Shown here one piece after another: positions 1 to 7,012 of a stretch of 8,028 nt of DNA (position 1 is the first letter of the stretch; every line of letters starts with the position of its first letter). The notes under the pieces are model-generated. The model was not told where the DNA came from. It worked only from the letters and a program-made list of their open reading frames with translations, and did not search any database. Origin of the DNA: Oscillospiraceae bacterium (GTDB lineage: Bacteria > Bacillota > Clostridia > Oscillospirales > Ruminococcaceae); the NCBI GenBank assembly GCA_009784765.1, contig WQXP01000043.1, positions 1-8,028 on the forward strand. Direction: 5' to 3'. The position numbers were made by a program, and so were the translations under genes.

Positions 1-2135
1 ATATCGGTGAAAACGCCGGTGTAAGTCGCGGGGTTGGAGCGCGGAGTTCTGCCGATTGGCGACTGGTCAATGTCGATAACTTTGTCTAAATGCTCCGTGC
101 CGAGGATTTTTCCAAAGGCCCCCGGTCGTGTCCTTGCGCGATTGAGCCTGTTCGCCAAATGCTTATACAAGATTTCGTTAATGAGAGAGCTTTTGCCGCT
201 CCCCGAAACCCCCGTAACGCAAGTGAAAACGCCGAGGGGGATTCGCACGTCAATATTCTTGAGGTTGTTTTCCCGCGCCCCCGTAATCGTCAGAATGCGG
301 GATTTGTCGATTGCCCGCCGCTGCCCGGGAACAGGGATTGCTTTCTTCCCCGAAAGATATTGCCCCGTAACCGAGCCTTTGCATTTCTTGATGTCTGCTA
401 ATGTCCCGGCGCAGACTATAGTCCCGCCGTGAACGCCTGCCCCCGGCCCGATGTCTACGATATAATCGGCATTGTGGATTGTTTCCTCATCGTGTTCCAC
501 GACAATCAGCGTGTTCCCGAGGTCGCGCAGCCGCTTGAGCGTCGCAATCAGCTTGTCATTATCCCGCTGATGCAGCCCGATGCTGGGTTCGTCTAAAATG
601 TACAGCACCCCCATGAGAGAACTCCCGATTTGCGTCGCTAAGCGAATCCTCTGGCTCTCTCCCCCCGAAAGCGTTCCCGCCGAACGAGAAAGGCTGAGAT
701 ATTCAAGCCCAACGCTTTTGAGAAAACCGAGCCGCTCCTTGATTTCTTTCACAATCGGCTCAGCGATTACTCTGTCCCGCTCACGAGCGAGCTTTAAGCC
801 GCGAACAAAGTCAAGGGCGTCGGCAACGCTCTTGTTACAGAACTGCTGAATATCAATCCCGCCTACAGTAACAGACAACGCCTCACGATTAAGCCGCCGC
901 CCGTCGCATTCGGGGCAAGGAACTTCGCTCATATAACGGGATATTTCGTCCCGTGAGTAGTTGCTGGTGGTATCACGATAACGGCGTTCGAGATTGTTGA
1001 CGAAGCCTTCAAAATCGCTGTCATAATAAGTCGCGCCTCGGCTGTGAACGCGCTTGAGCTTGACTTTTTCGCCCCGGGTTCCGTAAAGCAGAATATCAAT
1101 GATTTCGTCGGGCAGCATACTTATGGGGGCGTCAACATCAAAGCCATAATGCTTGGCTAAGCCGTCGATGTACATTTCGCATATAGTTCCCTCAGTGTAA
1201 TTCCACCCGATTGCTTTGATTGCACCATCTCTAATCGAAAGGTCTTTATTGGGAATGAGCAGTTCCGGGTCTACCCGCATAAAAACGCCGAGCCCCGTGC
1301 ATTTGCTGCAAGCCCCGTAAGGATTATTAAAGCTGAACATTCGCGGAGTAAGCTCTTCAATGACTGTGCCGTGTTCCGGGCAAGCGTAATTAAGGCTGTA
1401 AGGAACAACTCCCCCGGAGCTTCCCGTATCAATCATAATCGTATTTTCGCCGAGTTTCGCGGCAATTTCAAGAGAATCCGTAAGCCGCGAGCGTATGTCT
1501 TCTTTGATTACAAGCCTGTCGATTACGACTTCAATGTCGTGCTTTTTCGTCTTCGCCAGTTTCGGCGGCTCATCTAAATCATGTACTTCGCCGTCAATTC
1601 GCACACGAACGTAGCCCTGCTTGCGCAGTTCCTCGAGTTCCTTGCGATATTCGCCCTTTCTCCCGCGGACTATAGGTGCCATAACTTGAATCTTAGTCTT
1701 TTCCGGAAGAGCCATGACAGTATCAGCGATTTGGTCAATGGTCTGCTTGCGGATTTCGCTGTTGCAGACAGGGCAATGAGGAATACCTATTCGCGCATAA
1801 GCCAAACGGAGATAGTCATAGATTTCCGTAACAGTCCCTACTGTGGAGCGGGGGTTCTTAGAAGTCGTCTTCTGGTCGATTGAAATAGCGGGGGAAAGCC
1901 CCTCAATGCTGTCTACATTGGGCTTCTCCATCTGCCCGAGAAATTGCCGCGCATATGAAGAAAGGCTCTCGATATACCTGCGCTGTCCGTCCGCGTAGAT
2001 TGTATCGAAAGCCAAAGACGATTTCCCCGAACCCGACAAACCCGTCATAACGATGAGTTTGTCGCGAGGCAGTTCGAGGTCAATATTCTTGAGGTTGTGT
2101 TCACGCGCGCCTTTAATTATGATTTTTTTTTGCAT
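1..2135 (-). CDS. uvrA: UvrA, excinuclease ABC subunit A (3' end beyond window)
   Basis: UvrA is the damage-sensing ATPase of nucleotide excision repair. It dimerises, binds UvrB and loads it onto distorted DNA in the cytoplasm. The reverse strand reads without interruption for 711 codons, starting [20 protein letters not shown]. Visible elements are the first Walker A (GLSGSGKSS, residues 32-40), CPVC at 121-124, the UvrB-binding region after it, a zinc module at about 252-279 (CPEH then CSKC, so one of the usual four Cys is His255), an ABC signature LSGGE near 490, Walker [10 protein letters not shown] near 515, and the second Walker [10 protein letters not shown] near 645. The family is about 940 residues, so roughly 230 are missing: the second zinc module and second signature/Walker B. 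The chosen ATG follows an AGGA 11 nt upstream. It starts 30 nt after the 3D-domain gene and is probably cotranscribed with it. I see no LexA-type box just upstream. Codons 2-4 contain a run of nine A. Confidence 0.97.
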   Translation of the reverse strand, partial: MQKKIIIKGAREHNLKNIDLELPRDKLIVMTGLSGSGKSSLAFDTIYADGQRRYIESLSSYARQFLGQMEKPNVDSIEGLSPAISIDQKTTSKNPRSTVGTVTEIYDYLRLAYARIGIPHCPVCNSEIRKQTIDQIADTVMALPEKTKIQVMAPIVRGRKGEYRKELEELRKQGYVRVRIDGEVHDLDEPPKLAKTKKHDIEVVIDRLVIKEDIRSRLTDSLEIAAKLGENTIMIDTGSSGGVVPYSLNYACPEHGTVIEELTPRMFSFNNPYGACSKCTGLGVFMRVDPELLIPNKDLSIRDGAIKAIGWNYTEGTICEMYIDGLAKHYGFDVDAPISMLPDEIIDILLYGTRGEKVKLKRVHSRGATYYDSDFEGFVNNLERRYRDTTSNYSRDEISRYMSEVPCPECDGRRLNREALSVTVGGIDIQQFCNKSVADALDFVRGLKLARERDRVIAEPIVKEIKERLGFLKSVGLEYLSLSRSAGTLSGGESQRIRLATQIGSSLMGVLYILDEPSIGLHQRDNDKLIATLKRLRDLGNTLIVVEHDEETIHNADYIVDIGPGAGVHGGTIVCAGTLADIKKCKGSVTGQYLSGKKAIPVPGQRRAIDKSRILTITGARENNLKNIDVRIPLGVFTCVTGVSGSGKSSLINEILYKHLANRLNRARTRPGAFGKILGTEHLDKVIDIDQSPIGRTPRSNPATYTGVFTD

Positions 2136-2165
2136 TTTTGATACGTTCCTGTGTCTGATTACTGA

Positions 2166-3077
2166 TTAGTAGATGCCTGTGTTGATGATATACACATCGA
2201 CGTTTTGATTGCCCCAATTGCGCGCAAGTTGGTGATTTTCAGGGGTGGTATAGCCCATATACACGTCAATGAGCGTAGGATTAGGCTTGTGAATGAATCC
2301 GCCCGTGTCCGCAGCAACCGCCGAGCCATAGACTACGTTCCCGCAAGTGCTGACTATATACAGCAACGAACCGTAGGGGATAATTCGCGGGTCAACAGCA
2401 ACTATGCCGAGTTCAAGCGGACGCCCCGTAGAAGTCCGCGCATTGGGAGTAGCGGTATACGCCGTAGCACGCCCTGAAAGCCGCCGAACATAATCAACAG
2501 GGCGACCGTTCTCTAAGCGAATTTCAGGAAACTCACGAGTGCTGACAGGAGTTTGCAACGCAAGCCCCTCCATAATTACGTGAGTAACAGGCGCACGTGT
2601 CTGTTCATTAAGAACAACTTCAGTAGAAACGACTTGCCCGTTCACGAGGGTTTCGCGGACTACAACAGTCCACTCCCCATAACGCCCTTGGGTGAGAACA
2701 ACGCTGTCCGATATTGCAATCAAATCCGAGTATTCGTATGATGTTTCATAAGGGATTAGCTCTGTACGAGTTACGTCGCGATAAGAAATCTTATACAACG
2801 CAGGAAGAGCATCAGGGTTATCCCATGCAAAATCTTTCGCCGAAACAGCAGCTTCGCCGGGGCGAATAGCCTCACCGGTGCTGAAAAAAAGTACGCCTGT
2901 CATAGACATAATCACACTGCTTGCCGTCAAAATCGCTAACGCGCTGAGTGCAACGTGCTTCTGCCAGAGATTGCGGCGTTTAATCACGCGGGAAACCTGC
3001 CGTTTAAGCCGCCGCACCCGATACCGTGTAATGCCGAGCATTTTCTGTAAATCTATCATATTTGCTAAATCTGCCAT
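2166..3077 (-). CDS. Membrane-anchored G5 and 3D domain protein (YabE/RpfB-like)
   Basis: This is a 303-residue predicted cell-surface protein related to the YabE/YocH/RpfB group, whose 3D domain is a lytic-transglycosylase-like fold acting on peptidoglycan. The N-terminus is strongly basic (clusters at about 18-36) and leads into a single hydrophobic segment at about 41-65 with no clear cleavage site, so it looks like a signal anchor with the rest outside. A G5 domain fits about 96-170 ([13 protein letters not shown] start, NG turn and PV near the end). The 3D domain occupies about 200-300 and begins ATAYTAT. Its three name-giving aspartates are visible as AVDP (D229), AADTGG (D257) and IDVYMG (D271). 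YabE proteins usually carry DUF348 repeats before G5; none is evident here, so this is a shorter architecture. The ATG lies 9 nt after the cheV stop and has AGGAA just upstream. Cell-wall remodelling is inferred from the family; the substrate is not visible. Confidence 0.9.
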   Translation of the reverse strand: MADLANMIDLQKMLGITRYRVRRLKRQVSRVIKRRNLWQKHVALSALAILTASSVIMSMTGVLFFSTGEAIRPGEAAVSAKDFAWDNPDALPALYKISYRDVTRTELIPYETSYEYSDLIAISDSVVLTQGRYGEWTVVVRETLVNGQVVSTEVVLNEQTRAPVTHVIMEGLALQTPVSTREFPEIRLENGRPVDYVRRLSGRATAYTATPNARTSTGRPLELGIVAVDPRIIPYGSLLYIVSTCGNVVYGSAVAADTGGFIHKPNPTLIDVYMGYTTPENHQLARNWGNQNVDVYIINTGIY

Positions 3078-3086
3078 AATTTCCTG

Positions 3087-4001
3087 TTAGGATTTCCCTC
3101 CGTTTCCACCCATGAGTTCTATTACCGTGCTTATGCACGCGTGCAGTTGCGAACGCGAGAATTGCGCATTCGCGCCTGCTTCGTCGCCTTTTTGGCGGAC
3201 GTTTTCATGAATCAGCGACGAGAACATAACGAAAGGCGTTTTCGCGATTGCCTTATCGGTACGAATCAACCTCAGCAATGTGAGACCGTCCATGAGCGGC
3301 ATTTCGATGTCCGAGATAATCACACCGATTTCGCCCTCTCCGGCAGGCAGCTCTTTGAGCTTGTTGATGTAGTTCCACGCTTCCTTGCCGTTGTAGAAAG
3401 ACATTATGTTCGTAAAGCCGCACTTACGCAGCTCTTTCACGATTACCTTGTTGAGGAACACCGAGTCATCTACAACCACGACTTTGCGGTTGAAGTCAAA
3501 AGAGTCAGGGGTTTTGATTTCGCCGACTTCGCCGAGTTCGAAATCTTTCCCCTTGTTCATATCGCAGACGATTTTCTCAAAGTCAAGAATCATCATGATA
3601 TGCTCGTCAATTTTAGTAACACCCGTAGCGACGCTGTCGTCGATATTCCCCGTGATTGTAGGCGGCATCTCAACTTGAGTCCATTTGAGCCGCTGAATCC
3701 CTTTGACTGTGGTAACATCAAAAGCGACGCTGATTTGGTCAAAGTCGCAAACAATCAGCAAAGTTCGTTCAACTTCAGGCTTCGGAATGTCGAGAACCTC
3801 ATGCAAGTCAATCACCGTTACGATTTTGTCGCGGTGCATAAACACACCCTCAACTTCACGAGAAGCATGAGGAACCGGAGTCAAAGAACAGTGAATGATT
3901 ATTTCGCTGACCTTCGCGATGTTAATGCCGAAGTGTTCACCCCCCACCAAAAATTCGAGGAGTTCGAGGTCGTTAGTTTCAATAGAGTTGTCCGTGTTCA
4001 T
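3087..4001 (-). CDS. cheV: CheV, chemotaxis CheW-receiver hybrid adaptor
   Basis: CheV couples chemoreceptors to the kinase CheA and tunes the array through a phosphorylatable receiver domain. The 304-residue product has a CheW-like domain at about 12-148 (LLEFLVGGEHFGINIAKVSE onward) and a receiver domain at about 173-300. Receiver landmarks are the acidic pair in VVVVDDS (D178, D179), the phosphoacceptor in ISDIEMPLMDG (D231), and Ser at the switch Thr/Ser position in VMFSS (S261). The invariant switch lysine is replaced: the segment reads GANAQFSRSQ, with Arg283 in the Lys position. I chose the ATG at 4001 because AAAGGAGA lies 9 nt upstream. An in-frame ATG at 4037 would add MVKYSLQRRVFV but would start inside the leader with no ribosome site. 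It is the first gene of the run leading to the 3D protein and uvrA. No other che genes are in the window. Confidence 0.95.
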   Translation of the reverse strand: MNTDNSIETNDLELLEFLVGGEHFGINIAKVSEIIIHCSLTPVPHASREVEGVFMHRDKIVTVIDLHEVLDIPKPEVERTLLIVCDFDQISVAFDVTTVKGIQRLKWTQVEMPPTITGNIDDSVATGVTKIDEHIMMILDFEKIVCDMNKGKDFELGEVGEIKTPDSFDFNRKVVVVDDSVFLNKVIVKELRKCGFTNIMSFYNGKEAWNYINKLKELPAGEGEIGVIISDIEMPLMDGLTLLRLIRTDKAIAKTPFVMFSSLIHENVRQKGDEAGANAQFSRSQLHACISTVIELMGGNGGKS

Positions 4002-4010
4002 AACAAAAAC

Positions 4011-4018
4011 TCTCCTTT
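4011..4018 (-). promoter_or_regulatory. Ribosome binding site deciding the cheV start
   Basis: The reverse strand reads AAAGGAGA, 9 nt before the ATG at 4001. This fixes the start at 4001 rather than the upstream in-frame ATG at 4037. Confidence 0.85.
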
Positions 4019-4049
4019 GCAATGAGTATTTTACCAATTCAACATATCT

Positions 4050-4078
4050 ATTATACTATATTTTTTTGACAAAATCAA
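4050..4078 (-). promoter_or_regulatory. Sigma-A-type promoter for cheV operon
   Basis: Reading the minus strand, the -35 hexamer TTGATT (4078-4073) is separated by exactly 17 nt from a perfect -10 TATAAT (4055-4050). Transcription should begin near 4043, giving a leader of about 40 nt before the cheV ATG. The spacer is A-rich. No terminator is visible between the upstream small-protein gene and this promoter, so read-through from upstream is possible. Confidence 0.8.
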
Positions 4079-4100
4079 GAGCTTTTGACTAATTTTTCAA

Positions 4101-4415
4101 TTAAAAAATAATAAACAGCAAAACAGTGGCAATAACAGCGGCAATTCCCGCTATTCCGAGAGAGAGCATGACCGCCCCGAACCATGAGAAGGAACTCGCC
4201 CTCTTTCCTCCGCGCCGCCTCCGTTTTTTCGCCGAACAATCCGCCGCGCCGGAGTGTGCCGCCGAACTCTGCACAGCACGCGGGGCATTCTCGGTAAAAA
4301 AAACGTCGGCACTCTCCCGGAGTTCCCGGGGAGAAATATCGCGCATTTGCGGGCGCACGAAAAAAATCGCACGCTCAAAAAACTCGTTTTCCGAGTTGGC
4401 AACCTCAACTATCAT
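4101..4415 (-). CDS. Small tail-anchored membrane protein, unknown function
   Basis: I do not recognise this 104-residue protein. It begins MIVEVANSENEFFERAIFFV, continues as a soluble segment of roughly 55 residues containing charged and Ala/Ser-rich stretches, then has a very basic patch (KKRRRRGGKR) directly before a single hydrophobic helix that runs to the last residue (ending LLFIIF). That layout predicts a tail-anchored protein with its N-terminal part in the cytoplasm. The start at 4415 has GGAG 8 nt upstream within AAGGGAGTG. An alternative in-frame ATG at 4436 would add MVKGVNK and has a G-rich AGGGGGG upstream, so the start is uncertain by 7 codons. It lies upstream of cheV on the same strand, but the cheV promoter sits between them. 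I found no convincing promoter for it. Strong codon-level structure, two plausible ribosome sites and a clean membrane segment support a real gene; a long open frame on the opposite strand (4126-4455) does not look protein-like. Confidence 0.75.
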   Translation of the reverse strand: MIVEVANSENEFFERAIFFVRPQMRDISPRELRESADVFFTENAPRAVQSSAAHSGAADCSAKKRRRRGGKRASSFSWFGAVMLSLGIAGIAAVIATVLLFIIF

Positions 4416-4508
4416 TTTGTTCACTCCCTTAACCATAAATAAACCCCCCTCATAATTTAATAAATACTGGTGGTATTATTGGAAAAATCTGTTGACGGTA
4501 TTCCGTGG

Positions 4509-4635
4509 TTTTCAACATTTTTTGAATTTACAGCGAGTAATCACTGTTGAAAGTGTGGAAAACGTGGAAAACCCCTACTGTTTTTCCACGTTTTTTTCGC
4601 TGTTGTCGCTTTTATGTTGAAAACTTCGTGGAAAA
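4509..4635. repeat. Cluster of degenerate DnaA-box-like nonamers
   Basis: Against the DnaA box TTATNCACA (reverse TGTGNATAA), the best match is TGTGGAAAA at 4554-4562 with one mismatch. Two-mismatch copies are TTTTCAACA 4509-4517, CGTGGAAAA 4563-4571, TTTTCCACG 4582-4590, TGTTGAAAA 4615-4623 and CGTGGAAAA 4627-4635. A weaker TGTTGAAAG is at 4545-4553. GTGGAAAAC is also tandemly repeated at 4555-4563 and 4564-4572. Such TTTTCCACA/TTTTCAACA-type runs recall origin regions upstream of dnaA in Bacillota, but no dnaA or dnaN is here. The repeat pattern is directly visible; DnaA binding is inference. Confidence 0.5.
4559..4597 (+). terminator. Perfect 13-bp hairpin followed by T-tract, terminator-like
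   Basis: AAAACGTGGAAAA (4559-4571) and TTTTCCACGTTTT (4582-4594) are exact inverted complements around a 10-nt loop, with the T-run continuing to 4597. In plus orientation this has the shape of an intrinsic terminator, but only the CGTGG core is GC-rich and no gene on the plus strand ends upstream. It lies upstream of the best nnr promoter, so it cannot attenuate transcripts from there. It may instead be a symmetric protein-binding site, since each arm contains a DnaA-like nonamer. Confidence 0.4.
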
Positions 4636-4717
4636 TGTTATAACTGCTTTAATAATCACCCATACTTTAGTGTGCGAAAACCTGTATAATGTGGAGAGAT
4701 TTCAAAAAAAGTTTTTC

Positions 4718-4746
4718 TTGAATAATCGGCGATTATGTGATATAAT
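4718..4746 (+). promoter_or_regulatory. Extended -10 sigma-A promoter for nnr
   Basis: TTGAAT (4718-4723), a 17-nt spacer ending TGA, then perfect TATAAT (4741-4746). The TG one base before the -10 is the extended -10 motif. The start point should be near 4753, giving a leader of about 43 nt that contains two TCGAATTTT copies (4756-4764 and 4766-4774), one helical turn apart, and the ribosome site. Confidence 0.85.
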
Positions 4747-4783
4747 TGTTTTAGCTCGAATTTTGTCGAATTTTCTGAACTCC

Positions 4784-4790
4784 GGAGGTG
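4784..4790 (+). promoter_or_regulatory. Ribosome binding site deciding the nnr start
   Basis: GGAGGTG lies 5 nt before the ATG at 4796. It rules out the upstream in-frame ATG at 4547, which would add 83 residues encoded by the spacer. Confidence 0.9.
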
Positions 4791-4795
4791 AACTA

Positions 4796-6349
4796 ATGGG
4801 CTTGATTGTCAATGCAGAACAAATGAAAGCGGCGGAGCAAAGCGCAAACCGTCGCGGAATCAATACACAGACCTTAGCGAGCAATGCTGCGGCGGCGTGT
4901 TTTGTCGCCTTATCACAGGTTGCGGCGAGGGGCGGCGGGAATATAGGAGAGCAAACGGCGGCTGTTCTGTGCGGCAGAGGAATGAACGGCGGCGACGGCT
5001 TGCTGTTAGCATCGCATCTCCACGAGGCGGGGGTGCAGGTGCTGTGTATTTTCCCGGACGGCTACCCCCGCGCCGGCTTGAGCGGCGATATATTCTCACG
5101 CTTATCGGGAACACTCGCCTGTGTTTCCTTGGAAGACGGTATCGGGCTGAGTTCGCAGGAGGGAAGCGCGGTCAAGCAAGCACTGAAAAACAGCGACATA
5201 ATTGCAGACTGTATTTTCGGAACAGGTTTTCACGGTGAACTGCCGTTGTCAACCTCAGAAACAGTTCAATATATCAATGAAAACTGCCGCTGTCTTAAAG
5301 TCTCTGTCGATATCCCGAGCGGAGCGGGCTCTTCACTTATGTTTGAGCCGAACATAACTCTTGTACTCGGCGCGTATAAAGACACGCTCTTCTCTCTCCC
5401 CGCGAGCGGTTCTTGCGGGCAGCTTATTCTGCTTGACATTGGGCTCAACGCGAATGACTTCGCCGACTCCGCGAATCTGCCGCGCATATCCGACTATGCC
5501 GCCTTAGCCGCCGCACGACCGCCTCTGCGCAAGTTTTCCCATAAAGGAACAAAGGGACGGCTTCTGAACATAGCAGGAAACGAGCGATTCCCCGGGGCGG
5601 CACTGCTCTCCACGAAAGCCGCCATTCGCACAGGGGCGGGGCTTGTGGCTCTTGCGGCGAGCGAGCAGGTCATTCGAACAATCGCGGCGGCGATTCCCGA
5701 AGGGATTTTCATAGCCCGTGAGCAGTCTGACAAAGCTGCCGAAAAAGCATTCATGAAAACCCTCGCCGCGGAATTAGAGTCAGGCAGATATGACGCAATC
5801 ATGCTTGGTTGCGGCTTGGGGGACACGATACAAACTCGAAAAACGGTGGAATTTGTCATAAACAACGCAAGTTGTCCGATTATTTTGGACGCAGACGGAA
5901 TAAACGCAGTTTGCGACAATATAAATGTTTTAAGCACAGCAAGGCACGAAGTACCGCTGATTCTCACCCCGCACCCGGGGGAATTTTCGCGGCTCACAGG
6001 CTTGGCTGTAGCTCAAATCCAAAGCAACCGCCTCGAATATGCGCGGCTTTTCGCGAAAGAAGCAGGGGTAATTCTCGTCCTCAAGGGCGCAGACACCGTG
6101 ATTGCCTCACCCGACTCTCGTGTATATGTAAACCCCACAGGTAACCCCGGGCTTGCGAAAGCGGGAACAGGCGATGTACTCACCGGGGTAATCGGCGCGT
6201 TAGTCGCGGGGGGAACTCCGCCTTTTGAGGCAGCCGCTCTCGGGGCGTACCTCCACGGATTCGCCGCCGACGAACTTGCGAAAAGACGCTGTCTGCACGG
6301 AATTACTGCGAGCGATGTTGCTGAACAATTAGGAGAACTGCGTTTATGA
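4796..6349 (+). CDS. nnr: Bifunctional NAD(P)H-hydrate epimerase/dehydratase Nnr
   Basis: Nnr repairs damaged NAD(P)H hydrates. The N-terminal YjeF domain epimerises NAD(P)HX and the C-terminal ribokinase-like domain dehydrates the S form using ADP or ATP. The 517-residue product has the epimerase at about 1-225, with GMNGGDG (62-68), DCIFGTG (138-144; D138 at the potassium-site position) and the catalytic-region VDIPSG (171-176). The dehydratase is at about 235-517, with HKGTKGRLLNIAG (249-261), GAALLSTKAAIRTGAGLV (267-284), LDADGINAV (364-372), LTPHPGEF (390-397), and AGTGDVLTG (456-464) holding the catalytic Asp460. Deviations from the usual family: the first Asn of NNGGDG is Met63, the LMxxAG helix reads LASNAA, the loop after DIPSG is about 6-10 residues short, and GPGLG reads GCGLG. 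The epimerase half may be weakened, while the dehydratase looks intact. It has its own promoter and overlaps the next gene by 4 nt (ATGA), indicating translational coupling. Confidence 0.95.
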   Translation: MGLIVNAEQMKAAEQSANRRGINTQTLASNAAAACFVALSQVAARGGGNIGEQTAAVLCGRGMNGGDGLLLASHLHEAGVQVLCIFPDGYPRAGLSGDIFSRLSGTLACVSLEDGIGLSSQEGSAVKQALKNSDIIADCIFGTGFHGELPLSTSETVQYINENCRCLKVSVDIPSGAGSSLMFEPNITLVLGAYKDTLFSLPASGSCGQLILLDIGLNANDFADSANLPRISDYAALAAARPPLRKFSHKGTKGRLLNIAGNERFPGAALLSTKAAIRTGAGLVALAASEQVIRTIAAAIPEGIFIAREQSDKAAEKAFMKTLAAELESGRYDAIMLGCGLGDTIQTRKTVEFVINNASCPIILDADGINAVCDNINVLSTARHEVPLILTPHPGEFSRLTGLAVAQIQSNRLEYARLFAKEAGVILVLKGADTVIASPDSRVYVNPTGNPGLAKAGTGDVLTGVIGALVAGGTPPFEAAALGAYLHGFAADELAKRRCLHGITASDVAEQLGELRL

Positions 6350-7008
6350 AAACAACAGCGAAAAAATTCACGGCACTACTCACTGCGGCAGTGCTGCTTC
6401 TGAGCCTCACGGCTTGTGAACAGCTTGAACTGCTCTCCCTCGATAACATCGACCTTGACAAAGCCTACACATTCAGCGCGAATATGAACCTGCTGTCTTC
6501 GGGCGAATCCTTAGAGGCAGTCGCGGACTTTTCCCGCGAACGCCCCGGCGTCTGGAGCGTTACATTCGCCGAACCCTTCGCCCTTTCGGGGTTGCAAATG
6601 TCTTTCGCCGACGGACAGCTCATCCAAACTTTCGAAACTGCGGGAATCACCTCACACTACACCTCATCGTCGAATAACAGCGGTGTGGCAGTTCTGCGAA
6701 TAATCACCGCCTTTGAGAACGCAATCAGCGGCGAAGGGCGGGAAATCACCCTCGAAAAGCAAAGCGGCGCAAGCAAGAAAGACACAGTCATGCGCGTCAG
6801 AGCAGGCGGCAGTGAACTGCTTTTCGATAAAGAGAGCAAGCTCCCCCTTTCCCTGCACCTCCCGACAGCCTCGTCGGCGAACTCCCTCACGGTGAGTTTC
6901 TCACAAGCGCAAACAGCGGCAATCATTCCCGTAATGTCCCCGAACACTCCTGATATGGGCGACAGCACTCAAGTGTGGGAACCGTGGCAAATAATCCCCA
7001 TGGGATAA
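6346..7008 (+). CDS. Lipoprotein, possibly LolA-like fold
   Basis: A 220-residue predicted exported lipoprotein. Residues 1-23 form a signal peptide (basic KTTAKK start, hydrophobic ALLTAAVLLLSL) ending in the lipobox LTAC, so Cys24 would be lipidated and hold the protein on the outer face of the membrane. The mature part has alternating beta-type segments (for example YTFSANMNLLSSG, VWSVTFAEPF, LQMSFADGQLIQTFET, DTVMRVRAGGSELLFDKES, LPLSLHL), as in LolA/LppX-like beta-sandwiches, and a Pro-rich tail ending WEPWQIIPMG. The LolA-like assignment rests on this pattern and on my recollection that clostridial nnr loci often carry such a lipoprotein near alr (GerS of C. difficile is one beside alr2); no alr is in the window. 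AGGAG lies 10 nt before the ATG, which overlaps the nnr stop. The role is unknown; lipid or envelope handling would be a guess. Confidence 0.85.
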   Translation: MKTTAKKFTALLTAAVLLLSLTACEQLELLSLDNIDLDKAYTFSANMNLLSSGESLEAVADFSRERPGVWSVTFAEPFALSGLQMSFADGQLIQTFETAGITSHYTSSSNNSGVAVLRIITAFENAISGEGREITLEKQSGASKKDTVMRVRAGGSELLFDKESKLPLSLHLPTASSANSLTVSFSQAQTAAIIPVMSPNTPDMGDSTQVWEPWQIIPMG

Positions 7009-7012
7009 TGGC

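Larger units (their letters stand above)
4437..4795. other. AT-rich divergent intergenic region
   Basis: About 360 bp without a supported gene, between the leftward small-protein gene and rightward nnr. It contains the degenerate DnaA-box-like cluster (4509-4635), a 13-bp hairpin with T-tract (4559-4597), the nnr promoter (4718-4746) and a 9-nt direct repeat in the nnr leader. A frame is open on the plus strand from 4547 into nnr, but its translation is not protein-like. No tRNA or recognisable riboswitch is seen. A second TATAAT at 4685-4690 lacks a matching -35. Confidence 0.8.

Noticed and set aside
3141..4025. A 294-codon open frame on the plus strand opposite cheV
   Set aside because: It mirrors the cheV coding frame, its translation is rich in scattered Arg/His/Asn/Phe with no domain, and no ribosome site precedes it. 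It is an antisense shadow.
4463..4477. Short palindrome AATAC-N5-GTATT upstream of the small-protein gene as an operator
   Set aside because: Five-bp arms are expected by chance in AT-rich DNA and it matches no operator I know with confidence.
4685..4690. A second TATAAT as an additional nnr promoter
   Set aside because: No acceptable -35 hexamer lies 16-18 nt upstream and there is no extended -10 TGN.
4547..4795. An in-frame 83-codon upstream extension of nnr starting at ATG 4547
   Set aside because: It is encoded by AT-rich spacer with the hairpin, cluster and promoter inside it, has no family similarity, and a strong GGAGGTG with extended -10 promoter defines the ATG at 4796.
4437..4795. 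The spacer as a functional chromosomal replication origin
   Set aside because: No dnaA or dnaN nearby, boxes are degenerate, and sampled base counts show C-rich plus strand on both sides, so no skew switch. Kept only as a DnaA-like cluster.
5494..5997. A 167-codon minus-strand open frame inside nnr, plus other frames inside uvrA, the lipoprotein and the acyltransferase
   Set aside because: They lie fully within recognised genes in other frames and show no domains or ribosome sites.
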